Below the pieces are notes generated by a model, which had not been told where the DNA came from, searched no databases, and saw nothing but the letters and a program-made list of their open reading frames with translations. DNA of 64,000 bases from Chrysomallon squamiferum (Eukaryota; Mollusca; Gastropoda; Neomphalida; Peltospiridae): NCBI GenBank assembly GCA_012295275.1, contig CM022671.1, forward strand, positions 27,431,822 through 27,495,821, given 5' to 3'. This document shows positions 1-17,910 of the stretch, piece after piece; the stretch's first letter is position 1, and each line of letters starts with the position of its first letter. Made by a program: the position numbers and the translations under genes.

Positions 1-102
1 AGAGGATTCTTCTTTGTTTTCCTTTGAACTATTCTCCGAGGATCTGTAAAAAAAGTATTTTCATTATTATTAATTCTTTTTCTTTTATCGTGCAACCGAA
101 AG

Positions 103-103
<1 letters not shown>

Positions 104-144
<41 letters not shown>
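104..144. repeat. (CA)n microsatellite
   Basis: Uninterrupted CA dinucleotide run of about 20 units. Open frames through it are repeat artefacts (His-Thr runs). Confidence 0.95.
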
Positions 145-146
<2 letters not shown>

Positions 147-237
147 AATCAAATACAGCTTGAATGTTTGAAAACAAGAAAGAGAAAGCTGACCACTGAA
201 CACTGATAGTGCTCAAGATGTTATAAGAGACATTGTA

Positions 238-655
238 TAGGGCCATTCCATGTCAGATCAGCCAAACGGGTTTAACCTCAGCATCTTCGATTTTCATGAA
301 ATTTGGTATATAGTGGACTAGCCCAAATCGTAAATATTAATTGAATCGGAGCAATATTTATTTATTTATTTGTTGAGGTATGAGCCTTTGAATTTTTATT
401 TTTTATTTTTGTTTTAATAATAAATTTGGAATCTTTATCAAATTAGCTTTCCAGAAACACCAATTTCATCAAAATCGACGCACATATTACAATGTTATCA
501 TGGTCTAAAAACTGGTGGTGACGCCGACTGAACTAATATTTGAAATTTGGGCTAGTTATATCGAATCTACATAATCAAACTTCAGGAAAATCGAAAATAG
601 TGAGGTTAATATTTTGCTTTCTGGGGTTTATTTGACATGGAATGACCATTTGCCC
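238..655. mobile_element. MITE-like element with long imperfect terminal inverted repeats
   Basis: The left end reads AGGGCCATTCCATGTCA and the right end TGACATGGAATGACC followed by ATTTGCCCT. These are reverse complements apart from about 7 extra bases near the right tip. Similarity continues inward: TTAACCTCA, TCGATTTTC and ACTAGCCC on the left (about 270-325) recur inverted at about 548-612. The whole 0.4 kb unit is therefore a degenerate palindrome. There is no coding capacity. This is what a non-autonomous DNA transposon or foldback element looks like. The superfamily was not identified and no convincing target-site duplication was seen. Confidence 0.6.
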
Positions 656-1616
656 TAAATGGAGGATTTGGTTGAAACAAATCTTATGTGTGTACGGAAT
701 TATATAATCATTTGCTTTATACATTGCACTTACATATGTTACTGAAAATGAAAAGGCTCATTTGTTAACATATAATTCCCATATAATTCCCAACTGTATT
801 GTTATAAGTTATATAACTGACTGATTTTGTGCATTTAAGCTGTGATAGAGAACAAGCGTATATAAAAAGCATTAATATAAATTTGTCACTTCTAAACAAT
901 CCATTGATTGAATCCCTTTAAAAAGTATTTATTTTATTTTTCAGTCATTTTATGCAAAATGTTATAATGAAAGCCTCTGTGATATGAGGCAAAATGAACA
1001 CCTGAAGACTGATGAGTCGAAAACTCAAGCTTTCATAGTGTGCTCACTTATTTATTTTTATATTGTTTGCCTCAGATTTGATATCTGATAATCTTAATAA
1101 CACATGTTGAACTGTATTTAAACAAATATTCATTTCCAATTACTACTACTAATAATAAAACATTAAATTAGATCAAAAAAAAAAAAAAAAAAAAATTCTA
1201 AAAAATATATATATTTAAAAAAAATGTCGTACTAATAATTAACAGATAAAAGCAAAATCTTAGAACGAAACAAAAACTAATTCTATTTACTAATTTATTA
1301 ATTAACATAAAATTATCAACCTAACTACCGTATTCAGTATCAGTGATCTGTGACGAATGGCGCCTACTAAAGCCCTAATAGACTTAACTTTCGTATTTCA
1401 GAAAATATCGCTATAACCATATTCAGCCATTACGTCATAAGCTCTGTTGCAATATTAATTAGAGATTCCTGTTTTGATTTTTCTCATTTCATTATTAACC
1501 TCGTTATTACATGTCAACAAGGCATGATTCAAGTGAATTGAAATTTATCATTTTAAATCATATAAGTCATCGTTCCATAAAGAAGTTACTTAGTGTGGTA
1601 ATGATGCCGATGACGG

Positions 1617-1647
<31 letters not shown>

Positions 1648-2096
1648 AATAGACTTGAAAATAATGAATTAATAATAGCAGCAGTAGCAGCAGTAGTAGC
1701 CGCAATAATAGTAGTAATCTCGACCTTTAGCTTTTTTTCTTAATCATGTAATAACAGTTCACAATCTTTTGTATTTCATTAAGCCAGCCAGCCATTCATT
1801 CATATGTTTAGTATTAAACTGACAAATGTTCAGTCACTAGTACAAATAAACATTCTGATAAATAGCAATGTCTAAATATTTACGAGGGAAGTTAAACAAT
1901 GTTATACATATATAATTAATATCAACGTGAGCAAACACAGAAACCAATATCTTTAACCTTTCTCTTTAACAGATACACCGACACCGTCAACAACATAATA
2001 ACAAAAAGGCTACAAAAGAATCCAAATAATAACACATTTATACTGATCAAAGAAATACTGGTAATAGAAAATATGAAGTGAACGTTATTTTCATAC
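656..2096. other. non-coding stretch, simple repeats only
   Basis: AT-rich sequence with an A-run near 1174-1195 and a GAT-type trinucleotide run near 1613-1648. No supported gene. The leftward gene proposed at 2097-2188 would have its next exons in or beyond this stretch, but I could not pick one out. Confidence 0.4.
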
Positions 2097-2188
2097 CTAT
2101 GTTCATCAACATGTTGATATTGTCTTCTTGTTGTTTTTGAGTCTCGTAAATCCTCATAGGGTCTGGATGTACTGTTACCACATCCCAT
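2097..2188 (-). CDS. candidate first coding exon with N-myristoylation start
   Basis: Reading leftward, ATG opens the peptide MGCGNSTSRPYEDL and stays open for 30 codons plus two bases to an AG|GTATGA donor (GT at 2096-2095). MGCGNS is a textbook myristoylation (Gly2) plus palmitoylation (Cys3) start, so the product would be a membrane-anchored cytoplasmic protein. The first seven residues resemble those I recall for the small OCC1 (C12orf75) family, but the rest does not clearly match. The upstream side (about 2450-2620) is less AT-rich than its surroundings and could be the promoter. Reading past the donor gives a hydrophobic tail in the intron that is probably meaningless. Alternatively this is a chance open frame. 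Confidence 0.35.
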
Positions 2189-3303
2189 AACTTCACTTCA
2201 GATATTGGTCTGCATTCAGTTTCATTAATTCTTCTCATTAAAGCTCAGTAGTATTAACCCTGTTCTCTGATATGATATAAACATAACTGTAAGTAATTAG
2301 TTGTTTATGTCTAAACACGGCAGTAACTAAGCAAGCAGCCAGTACAGAAATAAAATTGACAGCCACCAAATATTTCACTTGACCGAAAATCTATTGACTA
2401 AAGCTCCTGGTACTGTTTTCAAGCCTGATATTTTTTCTCATCCATAGTGACCGATAAACACTGCAATAAGCGTGTACAGTACTCGATGGCTTCAGGGTGG
2501 CGAAGCGGATCTGTAAGAATGTATATTGATGTGCTTTTTTCAAGGCCACAGGCGTGCGTGTTAGCGGCGCTTGTGTATAATATGGGAATGTAGGTGGGTG
2601 TCTTTGGTGGGCTTGTGTTTAAACGAACATATCCGTTTTGATTAACGTTTATTCATTCCTGGTTTCCAATTACCTCTTCCTATATTCATAAATTCATATT
2701 TAATAAAATATTAGGGTTTTTTTTTCATGTCGACTCATTTTGCTCGAATGAGAAATATCATATATTGATTTCGTCTAAGGAACGAATTAAAATTAAACTT
2801 CTCTCAGCTAGGAATACATTTTAAAAGGTACATAAAGATAGGTAATTTGCTGTAGCATACGGATATAGGTAGAAGGTGCCATTTGACAGCTGTATGACTA
2901 TGGATCTCCGTTGTCAGTAATATTTCACACTTTCTTTTATCTCATAAGGCCCCTGCAGTTTATGTGGTTCACGATTATTCCACTTCTGTTATATATATAA
3001 TAAATCTTTTGTGTTTTACAGCTGACACATTTGAGCATTCATTTGCAGTTTTTGACTGACAAAAATGAGTAGATTTGTTAATTTGAACAATGATTATTAT
3101 ATATGTACTATTCATATAATCTCATTTACACTTGACAAAGCTAATATCTATATTTTTTTAATGTGTGTGTGTGTGTGTGTATGTAAAACTGTTCCAAAAT
3201 ACCGTAAGATAAACCATATTTTTTTTATTAACCCCATTACAAACATATACAGCCTAGACAGATAAGACATACTTGTCTGTTTTCATTTTACAGAAAAGTA
3301 AAA

Positions 3304-3568
3304 ATGAAGTTTCTTTTTCTTGTCTGTTTGTTAAATACGTGTGCACTGGTGAGTATATTACACTGGTATTGCAAAACACTGTTGTCAATAAGACGTCTTT
3401 TAATAATAACAATCATATTAGTCATCAGTGTTTCACGTGTTTAGTTAGAAACAATATGATAACGACATTTTAGAACAGGTGACCACGTAGTTGCTAATAT
3501 AATTAAAAGTTCAAAGAAACTGGTTTATTTCTGCTCAGAATTTACATACTAAAATAAGTTGTACATAA

Positions 3569-3616
<48 letters not shown>

Positions 3617-4339
3617 TAGAAAGATATTCCGTGAGAAACCAAAATTGAACATTTATCTGAGACTGGTTTCTTTTACAAAAATAATTGTTACAATTGTTGT
3701 TGTTAATGATGATGATGATACTGTTTATTATTATTATTATTATTATTATCATCAGCATCATTTTCATCATCATCATTATTATTATTGAAACTGAAATAAA
3801 TCATTACATCTTAATAAAGTCCGTAAGCATATTTTCTGACTTGAATTCTTACTGAACTAGCTAAATCCGTCATAGTAGCACTGTGTGGTTATGACGTGTC
3901 TTCAATACATGTGCAGGTATGGTCGTGTACATCGTCAAGCGACTGCTCCAAGTTACATATTTGTTTTTCTGGCACCCCATCTGTAGTGGGTAAGAGAATG
4001 ACTAACATGCGGCAACTCGAAGGTGTGTGCACTTTGCTGAAAACAGAGGGACAGAGTAAGTCACCTTGTTTTGAATGCATCGGCTGATCTAATCGCAGTA
4101 TGAGTGACTCCTTTTCAGTTAATCCTGTATTAAACTATGAGTGACTCCTTTTCAGTTAATCCTGAATTAAACTATGAGTGACTGAAAACGTGCACCTCGA
4201 TATTAAATTAATACAGCAATGTTTTCGTTTATTATATTAATTTATATCAGTTTAAAGTTATTCTTCGAATACCGTGTAATTTTAATTAACATCTACACTA
4301 ATAAAGGGTTAAAGGTTATTAAGAGAATTTGAACGAATT

Positions 4340-4371
<32 letters not shown>

Positions 4372-4372
4372 T

Positions 4373-4426
<54 letters not shown>

Positions 4427-4788
4427 TAATTAATTAATTAATTTTAAATTATCGTGAAAATAATAATTAAAATAATAATACTAAAATTATGATATAATGA
4501 AAAAAGAAGCCATAACGTTTATTTTCTGTAATTAAATTCGATGCTGAAACAACAGGCTGCTGGGTGAATGGAGGAACCATCACGTCTCGCCCGGGTCACG
4601 TGGTTGTGGGAAATCTCCCGTGTGAGGTGGGATTCTACTGCAAAGGACTGGGAATTTATCTTCAAAATTTTGGAGAAGCAGGTGAAACAAATCAAATTTA
4701 AAAATTCATTAAGACTATAATGCAAATAGCAACTTAATTAATAAAATACGTAAATATAACAATACCTTAGCTCCTAACATATCTAAAG

Positions 4789-4829
<41 letters not shown>

Positions 4830-5150
4830 AAAAAAAGTTTATAAAAGGAAAGGAAGCAAGTATTCTTATTTAATAAAATATGTAAATCAAATAGAACTTT
4901 AATTCATAATACACGAAAAGCAAACACGTTCTTAATGCGTAAATATGTAAAGAAAACGAATCTTAATTCACAACATAAGTAAAACAAACAACAATAATTC
5001 ATAACAAATGTAGCGCACAAAATACCGTAATTCATTAATACATAAAGCAAACAATATCGTAATTCTTTATATACCATCTGAAGTAGATGTAACACATCTT
5101 TTTATTATATTATTTTTTTTACAGGTAACTGCATACCAGTAGGACAGTAA
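3304..5150 (+). CDS. secreted 8-cysteine peptide A, prokineticin/colipase-like spacing (4 exons)
   Basis: Exons: 3304-3348, 3917-4055, 4556-4681 and 5125-5150 (stop TAA 5148-5150). All introns are GT-AG, with phases 0, 1, 1. The product is 111 residues. It starts with a signal peptide (MKFLFLVCLLNTCAL). The mature part of about 96 residues has eight cysteines spaced C-x5-C-x5-C-x21-C-x9-CW-x20-C-x5-C-x15-C. The x5, x9 and x5 spacings match those of the prokineticin/MIT/colipase-like fold. That fold normally has ten cysteines; two are absent here. It is an extracellular peptide of unknown role (hormone-like, immune or effector). The next gene is a tandem paralogue with the same exon plan. The acceptor of exon 2 is CAG with little pyrimidine tract. 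Other small Cys-rich families cannot be excluded without a structure comparison. Confidence 0.72.
4097..4188. repeat. 43-bp tandem duplication just inside intron 2 of peptide A
   Basis: The segment TATGAGTGACTCCTTTTCAG plus following bases occurs twice back to back with one or two changes, then restarts a third time before breaking off. Each copy contains a pyrimidine-CAG string that looks like a splice acceptor. Confidence 0.8.
4323..4460. repeat. (TTTA)n followed by (TTA)n microsatellite
   Basis: Compound TTTA then TTA/TTAA run within intron 2 of peptide A. Confidence 0.9.
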
Positions 5151-5270
5151 CAGATGAACTAAAGTGAAGAATATATACAAATATCTGATTTTTATTAAAC
5201 TGTGACACAGAATTTTGATTTACATTTTTGGTACGTGTTTGTTTTCATGAACAAAAACCGCAGTGAGAAT

Positions 5271-5303
<33 letters not shown>

Positions 5304-6003
5304 AATAATAATAATAATAAAATGTAAATTAAAAAAATAAGAAATCCCCCCCCAAAGAAACCCACACAAAATAAAATAAATAAAATACTATAAAATAAAA
5401 TAAAATTATATAAATAAATAAAAAAATATATAAAGCAGACAACAACAAAAAAAAGAAAATAAATAAATAAAAAAGCCACAAAACAAGTACGTGAAAGTTT
5501 ATTTAACTATCGTGTTGTTAAAGAGATATAAAATATTTTATTCTTTCAAATACATCTAATTTATTTATTACATTTATAAACGACTAGGACATATATAGAG
5601 CCTTTCGGATATGTGGAAGAACAAAAATTATTAGGAATATTTAATAAATCATGACTCATAATATGGAGATACTCTTGAAAAGGTGGTGCGTGCTTTTGCC
5701 ATTTCATTTCATTGTCCTTTTAGAGAAAAGCATGCAGCACATTTATATTTTCTACCACATGTATCCGGCTCTGTGTGAATTATTAAATAAATGGCATTAG
5801 CAAGCAAACAAAAGAACAGCTTCGAACAAGTTTCAGTACCTGGTTTTGCCATTGATAACAGTTAATAAAAATAATGTCATTTTATCAGATAAAAAAGAAA
5901 AGGTTATGTAGGAATACAAGGTGTGGTGAGATAATGATGATAAGACAATTGCTCAAAATGTCGTTAAATTTCGGGGATAAACTCAATCTGCAAGTCTTCA
6001 AAT
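5151..6003. other. spacer between the two peptide genes
   Basis: Contains (AAC)n/(AAT)n near 5273-5320 and A-rich sequence. No exon was found. It holds the promoter of peptide B, but no specific motif could be defended. Confidence 0.4.
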
Positions 6004-7457
<1,454 letters not shown>

Positions 7458-7673
7458 AGAACAGAAATGAATTAGATTTTAATGTTTGTATTATTTCTTC
7501 TCATCTTTTATATTATTATTTTTGTTGTTGTTGTGTTGATTTCTGTCGTTGTTGTAATTATTGATGTCGTCGTCATTGTTTAAAGATATTATTTTATTGC
7601 ATCAAAGAAGAAAAAAGCCAAAAAACAAAAAAAGACATTCTCATTTTAAAAATAAAATAAAAATAAAAATAAA

Positions 7674-7728
<55 letters not shown>

Positions 7729-7735
7729 TAATAAC

Positions 7736-7769
<34 letters not shown>

Positions 7770-8598
7770 TATATAATAAATTTTTTAAAAAAGAGTTGAT
7801 ACTAATAATTAACATTAGCTTAATTTAAGTCACAAATTAATTTTTTCCAACGCCTGTATGTAACCATTATAACGGATACATTAAATATCAGATGTAATAA
7901 GTTACTAAAAATAACAGCTTACTCGGAAACGTTAGTTCCTTAATACTAAAAATAGCTCACGGGGTTTTGGAAATTTTCAATAACTGTTGTATTATTTTTA
8001 CAGAAACACTTGATAATCTCGTGAATATTATTCATCTCGCCCAAGGGAAATTCACATTTATGAAGTGTGTTCCTGAAATAGATCGCCTCTAAAACATCCA
8101 CAGATTAATATTTCGATGCAGTTAAAAATAATTAAAATAATTAAATTAAAATAGTAATAATAAATAAATAAATAAACAAATGATAATTTAAAAAAGAAGA
8201 AACAACGAAAGAACAAAAATTCTCAAACGTAACGACTGGGTGCGACATGAGAGAACTGATTATAAACTTCAGTACTTTGTATTTGATTCACACTCACTCA
8301 CGCACGCACGCACGACCGCACACACACATGTGGGTACTCTGTAACAGCTGAACAGCAGTAAATCAGTTATAAACACAAAATATCACCGTAAAAGTAATTA
8401 CAGTTCACATTTAATAAAAGGAAAGATGATACTGTTCCCTGATACAGGTACGAGTGTTATCATCATTTCTGTCACGTATATCCAGATTTTATATAGTTAA
8501 ATGTTAAAATAAATATCATTTTAAAAAGAAAAACAGAAATCTCCAAAACTACCAGAATCATTCTCACCTGAAAACTAAAATGAACAAAAGTTATACAT

Positions 8599-8638
<40 letters not shown>

Positions 8639-9627
8639 TAATAATAAAAAAAGAAAGAAAACAAAATAAAAAATACATATCCTCCTACTTCAAAAAAAAA
8701 AAAAAAAAAAACAACAAAAAAAAACCACTAATAATAATAATAATAATAATTAATAAATGAATAAATAAATAAAAATAAAGCCTACAAATGAATACACGAC
8801 CAGTTCCCCATTTATTCCATACCACACACAAAAGACTTAAAAAATAACAATACACACCCAATGGACTGGGTAAACGTGTGATCACATCCGTTGTCATTAG
8901 AGCATGTAATACGCCAGTATACGTGCCTGGTGGAAATAGGGCACATATCCTATTTAACAACAAACGTTGCAGGATGTCACTGTCGTTAGGATGATTCACA
9001 GAACGTAAGTATCTAATTTAGTTTTATCGAAATATTTCTACCAGTTTTTACATATATAAAAAATATATTACGTGTGAATTTTTAAAACTTCAATACACCA
9101 TCATTTGAAAACGCAGCTTGTTTGAAAACTGATGTATCACTGTTTGTTGTGAACTAGTTGAAAAGCTGCCAACCAGCACAGTATGTTCAAATAATGATTT
9201 CGAAAGAGTCGTCTGCGATCATGTTAACAGATAATATTTAGTCCTTAAATTGTGAGTGATCAACTCTGTGTTTCTGATAATTTCTCTAATTACATGAATT
9301 ACAAGGAATCAACATTTTTTACTTATATATGTATATAATAATCTGGATATAAGTACACAATTCAGACAAATGGATATATAGATACATACAATAGTATGGT
9401 GTTTAACTGTTCGTGTTGTTAGGTTCATGGGTTGAGAGGTATCCTCTGAGCTATTTTCAACTCCATCCATTGTTTCACAGCTGATCTATCAAATGCCGTG
9501 TAATGTCCGCTGCTGCCTATAAGAAGGTGTTAGAATTAAAATTGAAATTAAAATTAAAATTAAAATAAAAACTGAATGACTATTATTTTATTTATAACTT
9601 TATTTATGAAAAACAATGTTCTTTAAC

Positions 9628-9629
<2 letters not shown>
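7458..9629. other. non-coding stretch rich in microsatellites
   Basis: Holds an (AAT)n block at about 7676-7768, A-runs near 8601-8634 and 8692-8711, and short CA runs. Two weakly gene-like bits were seen: an open piece after a TTTTACAG acceptor at 8004-8092, and a less AT-rich leftward open frame around 8810-8999. Neither resembles a family I know, so neither is called as a gene. Confidence 0.4.

Positions 9630-9699
<70 letters not shown>
9630..9699. repeat. (GT)n microsatellite just upstream of the TLR
   Basis: About 35 GT units followed by a short TA run, ending about 100 bp before the TLR start codon and 40 bp before a likely 5' UTR acceptor (TTATTTCAG at 9733-9741). Confidence 0.95.
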
Positions 9700-9711
<12 letters not shown>

Positions 9712-9801
9712 GTGTGTCAAAGTAATCTTCACTTATTTCAGATCCGGGATACGCTGTCTGAGTCAGTAATAAGATGAGCGAGGTAACATCCAGAACAGCC
9801 A

Positions 9802-11869
9802 ATGCATAATCAGATGTCTATAAGAAGTGTTTTCCTGTTTTTAATATGTTTCCACTTTATCTGTGCCTCGGATCTCATTCAGAAGAAAGGAGGCGGTAAA
9901 TCTTTCTGTGTCTTCACACGAACAACAGCCATTTGCTCACATCATGGAAAAAAACTTTGGTATATACCAAAGCTCAAAGAAAACATTACAAGCTTGGACT
10001 TCAGTTACAACGAGCTTCAGAACGTAACACACTATACATTTTCCAATGTAACTCTTGCGGGCATTAATTTGACGAATCTTCAGTTAAAGTTTGACAGAAT
10101 CCGGTACATCTCACGTGACGCCTTCAGCGGGTTCAAGTATCTTGCAAATCTTTCTCTGACTGGAAACGATATCCTTCCTGAGATTCTTTCTGATGCTTTT
10201 ATTGGAATTAGCATGACACCCGTCCAACGTCTTGATTTAATTAATATAGGTCTGACATCTGTACCTGAAGGCTTTTTTCTAAATTTAAACTCGTCACAAA
10301 TTACTCATCTTCATTTACACATGAACTACTTCCAGTTCTTCAATATTAGTGATTTGAAATATATACCTAACTTGATTCATATAGGATTAAGTCAAAATGT
10401 CATAATTCACGTTTTTATGCACGAAACTGACACTTTGAAAGAACTAGATATTGCTTTTAATATCGTCAGAAACATTTGCAGTCATTCGAGATATGTACCT
10501 TCTCTGACCTATTTAGACTGGAATTTCAACTCGGTTTATTACAAAAAAAAACGTATTCGACTGCCTTCCAAATCTTCAGCATTTACTGATGAATGGCAAT
10601 TTTCTTAAAACTCTCACGACTGACATGTTTTCTAATCTTCCCAATCTGATCACACTTCATTTAAAAGCAACCCCTGTGTTGCACAAAATCGAGGCTTACG
10701 CTTTTAATAACAGCAATATTAAATATATTTCTCTGAAGAAAGGCCGCATGCTTGTCTCAAGTCAAATTCACCAAAAGGCATTTGCTGGATGTAGTAGTAT
10801 CAGTTACCTTGATCTTTCTAATAATAATTTCAGACTATCTTCTTCAGACTTTTTAGAAAAACTCTTTAGCCCATTTGTTAATAATCTCAGTATACTACAA
10901 ATGACAGCATGTTCACTAACAAAGATTCCTCCAGTAATATCGAAAATGAAAAAACTGGCTCAGCTTAATCTGGCTGTAAATTCGATAACGTGGTGGGATC
11001 GGAATACATTTAAAAACCTGCATTCCCTGAAGAAACTGTGTCTTAATCAGAATCAAATTACGGTGGTTTCAGAAGATTCAGTACCAGAAACAGTCCGCCA
11101 AGGAATGGATTCAGTTGATTTATCATCCAATCCATTTGATTGCAGTTGTCCAAATCTGTGGTTTATTAAATGGTTTCGGGCCAACCAAACCCTGTTCAGT
11201 GACTCGCAAGGAACGTACGAGTGCGCCAGTCCGAACAAAATAAAGCTGCTAGACTGGAAAATAGAAGATCAGACTTGTTTGTTAAGTTTCACGGCACGGA
11301 TGTTCATTATTTTCGGATTTAGCCTTTTAATAGTGGCAGGTTTGATAATTACAGTACTGTATAAATACCGATGGCATATTCGATATGTACTCTATATGGC
11401 ATGCCTGGGCAAAACTAATGTAAATGAAGAAAATCGGGTATTTATGTATGATGCATTTATCTTGTATTCCGCTAATGACGCAGACTGGGTTTTGGACAGT
11501 GTAGTTCCAGTGATGGAAGAAAGACATGGTCTGAAGCTCTGTATACACGAAAGAGATTTCAAAGCAGGACTTCTCATAATAGACAACATCATGAAAAGCA
11601 TAAACCAGAGTAGGAAGCTTGTTATTGTTCTCTCCAACAGTTTCTCAGAGAGTGAATGGTGTCATTTCGAGATGGATATAATCCAGAGGGAACTGCTGGA
11701 AAACAGACATGACCTTCCGGTTGTCATCATGCTGGAAGAACTGAATAAACGACGAATGACAGAATCTATGTGTGCTGTTTTAATGAGCACTACCTATATC
11801 AAATGGCCAGACGATGACTCTGCTGTAGATATGTTCTGGGACAAACTAGTTCGAATTATTCAGCAATAA
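9802..11869 (+). CDS. Toll-like receptor, single-exon coding region, interrupted by a frameshift in A9
   Basis: Type I membrane pattern receptor. A hydrophobic signal peptide (best start M at 9814, MSIRSVFLFL; another in-frame ATG at 9802) precedes leucine-rich repeats. A C-terminal cysteine cap with the CxC...C...C pattern (FDCSC) lies near residues 445-490. One membrane helix is at about 499-522 and a cytoplasmic TIR domain at about 546-685 (box 1 YDAFILYS, box 3 FW). A single cysteine cluster makes it the vertebrate-type (sccTLR) layout. The frame breaks at the A9 run 10543-10551. One A fewer joins the two halves into a continuous LRR (FDCLPNLQHLLMNG), giving 688 residues. At the BB loop it reads RDFKAG where most TLRs have Pro. 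A CAG acceptor at 9739-9741 suggests a 5' UTR intron. It could be intact with an assembly indel, or a young pseudogene; the rest of the frame is clean. Confidence 0.88.
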
Positions 11870-13106
11870 ACCGTGACTATGTCTAAGATGCGCATTTAAT
11901 TATGACGGGGATAAAATACATTTTCGAAAAATGTTATGCAGAATATTTAAATCTTATCATCATGTGAAACTTCAGCTTTATGAATAATAGCAATATGTCT
12001 GAAGACTTTCTTAATGTTATTTATTATTATTTTTAAGACTTCTACTGAAATCCTTAATCATTTTGCTTTTTAATTATGTCCATGTTTAATTAGACATACG
12101 TAAATGATTTATTATTTATCTATACTTACATAGATATTATCTTAAAGCTTTCATTACAAGTATTATTTGTTGTTATTATTATTATTATTATTAATTCAAT
12201 AATTAATTTTGAGAATTATGTTTTCAGACACTGATTAAAATCAAAATATCCTTTTTTGTCTATTTAAATAAATAAATAAATAAAATAATAATAATAATAA
12301 TAATAATAAATAATAATAATAATAATAATAATAAATACTGTTTAAAATGTATACGAAAGCATTATAATGTTTGTATGTATGTAACTGTATGTTTGTATGC
12401 ACTTGCAGAAAAAAAAAAAAAAATAAAAAGAATGTATAAATAAAAATGTTATAATTTGAATGTGTTGCCTTGTATGAAGACTAAACATGGCTGACATTCA
12501 AACTTTTATTTCAAAATGAAAATATTTACTTATGACAGATACTGTTTTGAACCATATTTATACTACTTATAAATAAAGTCTGACGCTGGAAATAATCTAA
12601 AGTCTTTCATTTTCACGATAACCGGTCATCTGTATTTATTAAATACTTTGATAACACTACTTTAAAATGCGTAGAACCCATGCTTCTTGTTGTCTGTCCA
12701 TGTTAGATTGTTAATATGGTAAGCTGACAGTTATACTTTAGATAAATCGGTTTCAAATTATTTAATTTGAAAATACTAGTGAATGTTGTTTAATATGGTA
12801 AACTTTAAATTAACAAAAATTAATCAGAAGTTTGACTCCAGAACTATCTAACGATCGTTGCTTTCATCCTAACAAGTATACTAATTACTGAATAAATGAA
12901 ATGTTGAAGTATTCATATATTAATGTGCCACTATGATACAAATAAAAAATGTGACTCGTTTCGTACATTTTCATTTATTTGAATGGTGGGAATTCTTAGC
13001 TGTGAGATCGTTTAGCAACAGAGATGGTGCTTCACACAATACGGTGGAGATTTCACTTCGACACTAACATGTTTTAGGTCATCAGATTGTTTAATTATAT
13101 TCTGTC
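11870..13106. other. TLR 3' flank and spacer to ASPDH
   Basis: AT-rich 3' UTR-like sequence with (TTA)n and (AAT)n runs. A plausible poly(A) signal AATAAA lies at 12572-12577; several other AATAAA strings nearby are within repeats. No gene. Confidence 0.4.

Positions 13107-17910
<4,804 letters not shown>

Noticed and set aside
1000-1040. CTGATGAGTCGAAA at about 1009, resembling a hammerhead ribozyme core (CUGAUGA...GAAA)
   Set aside because: Only three bases separate the two core strings, so there is no stem II, and no proper stem I partner or UH cleavage site was found in the flanks.
5195-5479. Minus-strand open frame of 94 codons rich in Phe, Ile and Leu
   Set aside because: It is the translation of A-rich and AAC/AAT repeat DNA, with no start or splice context.
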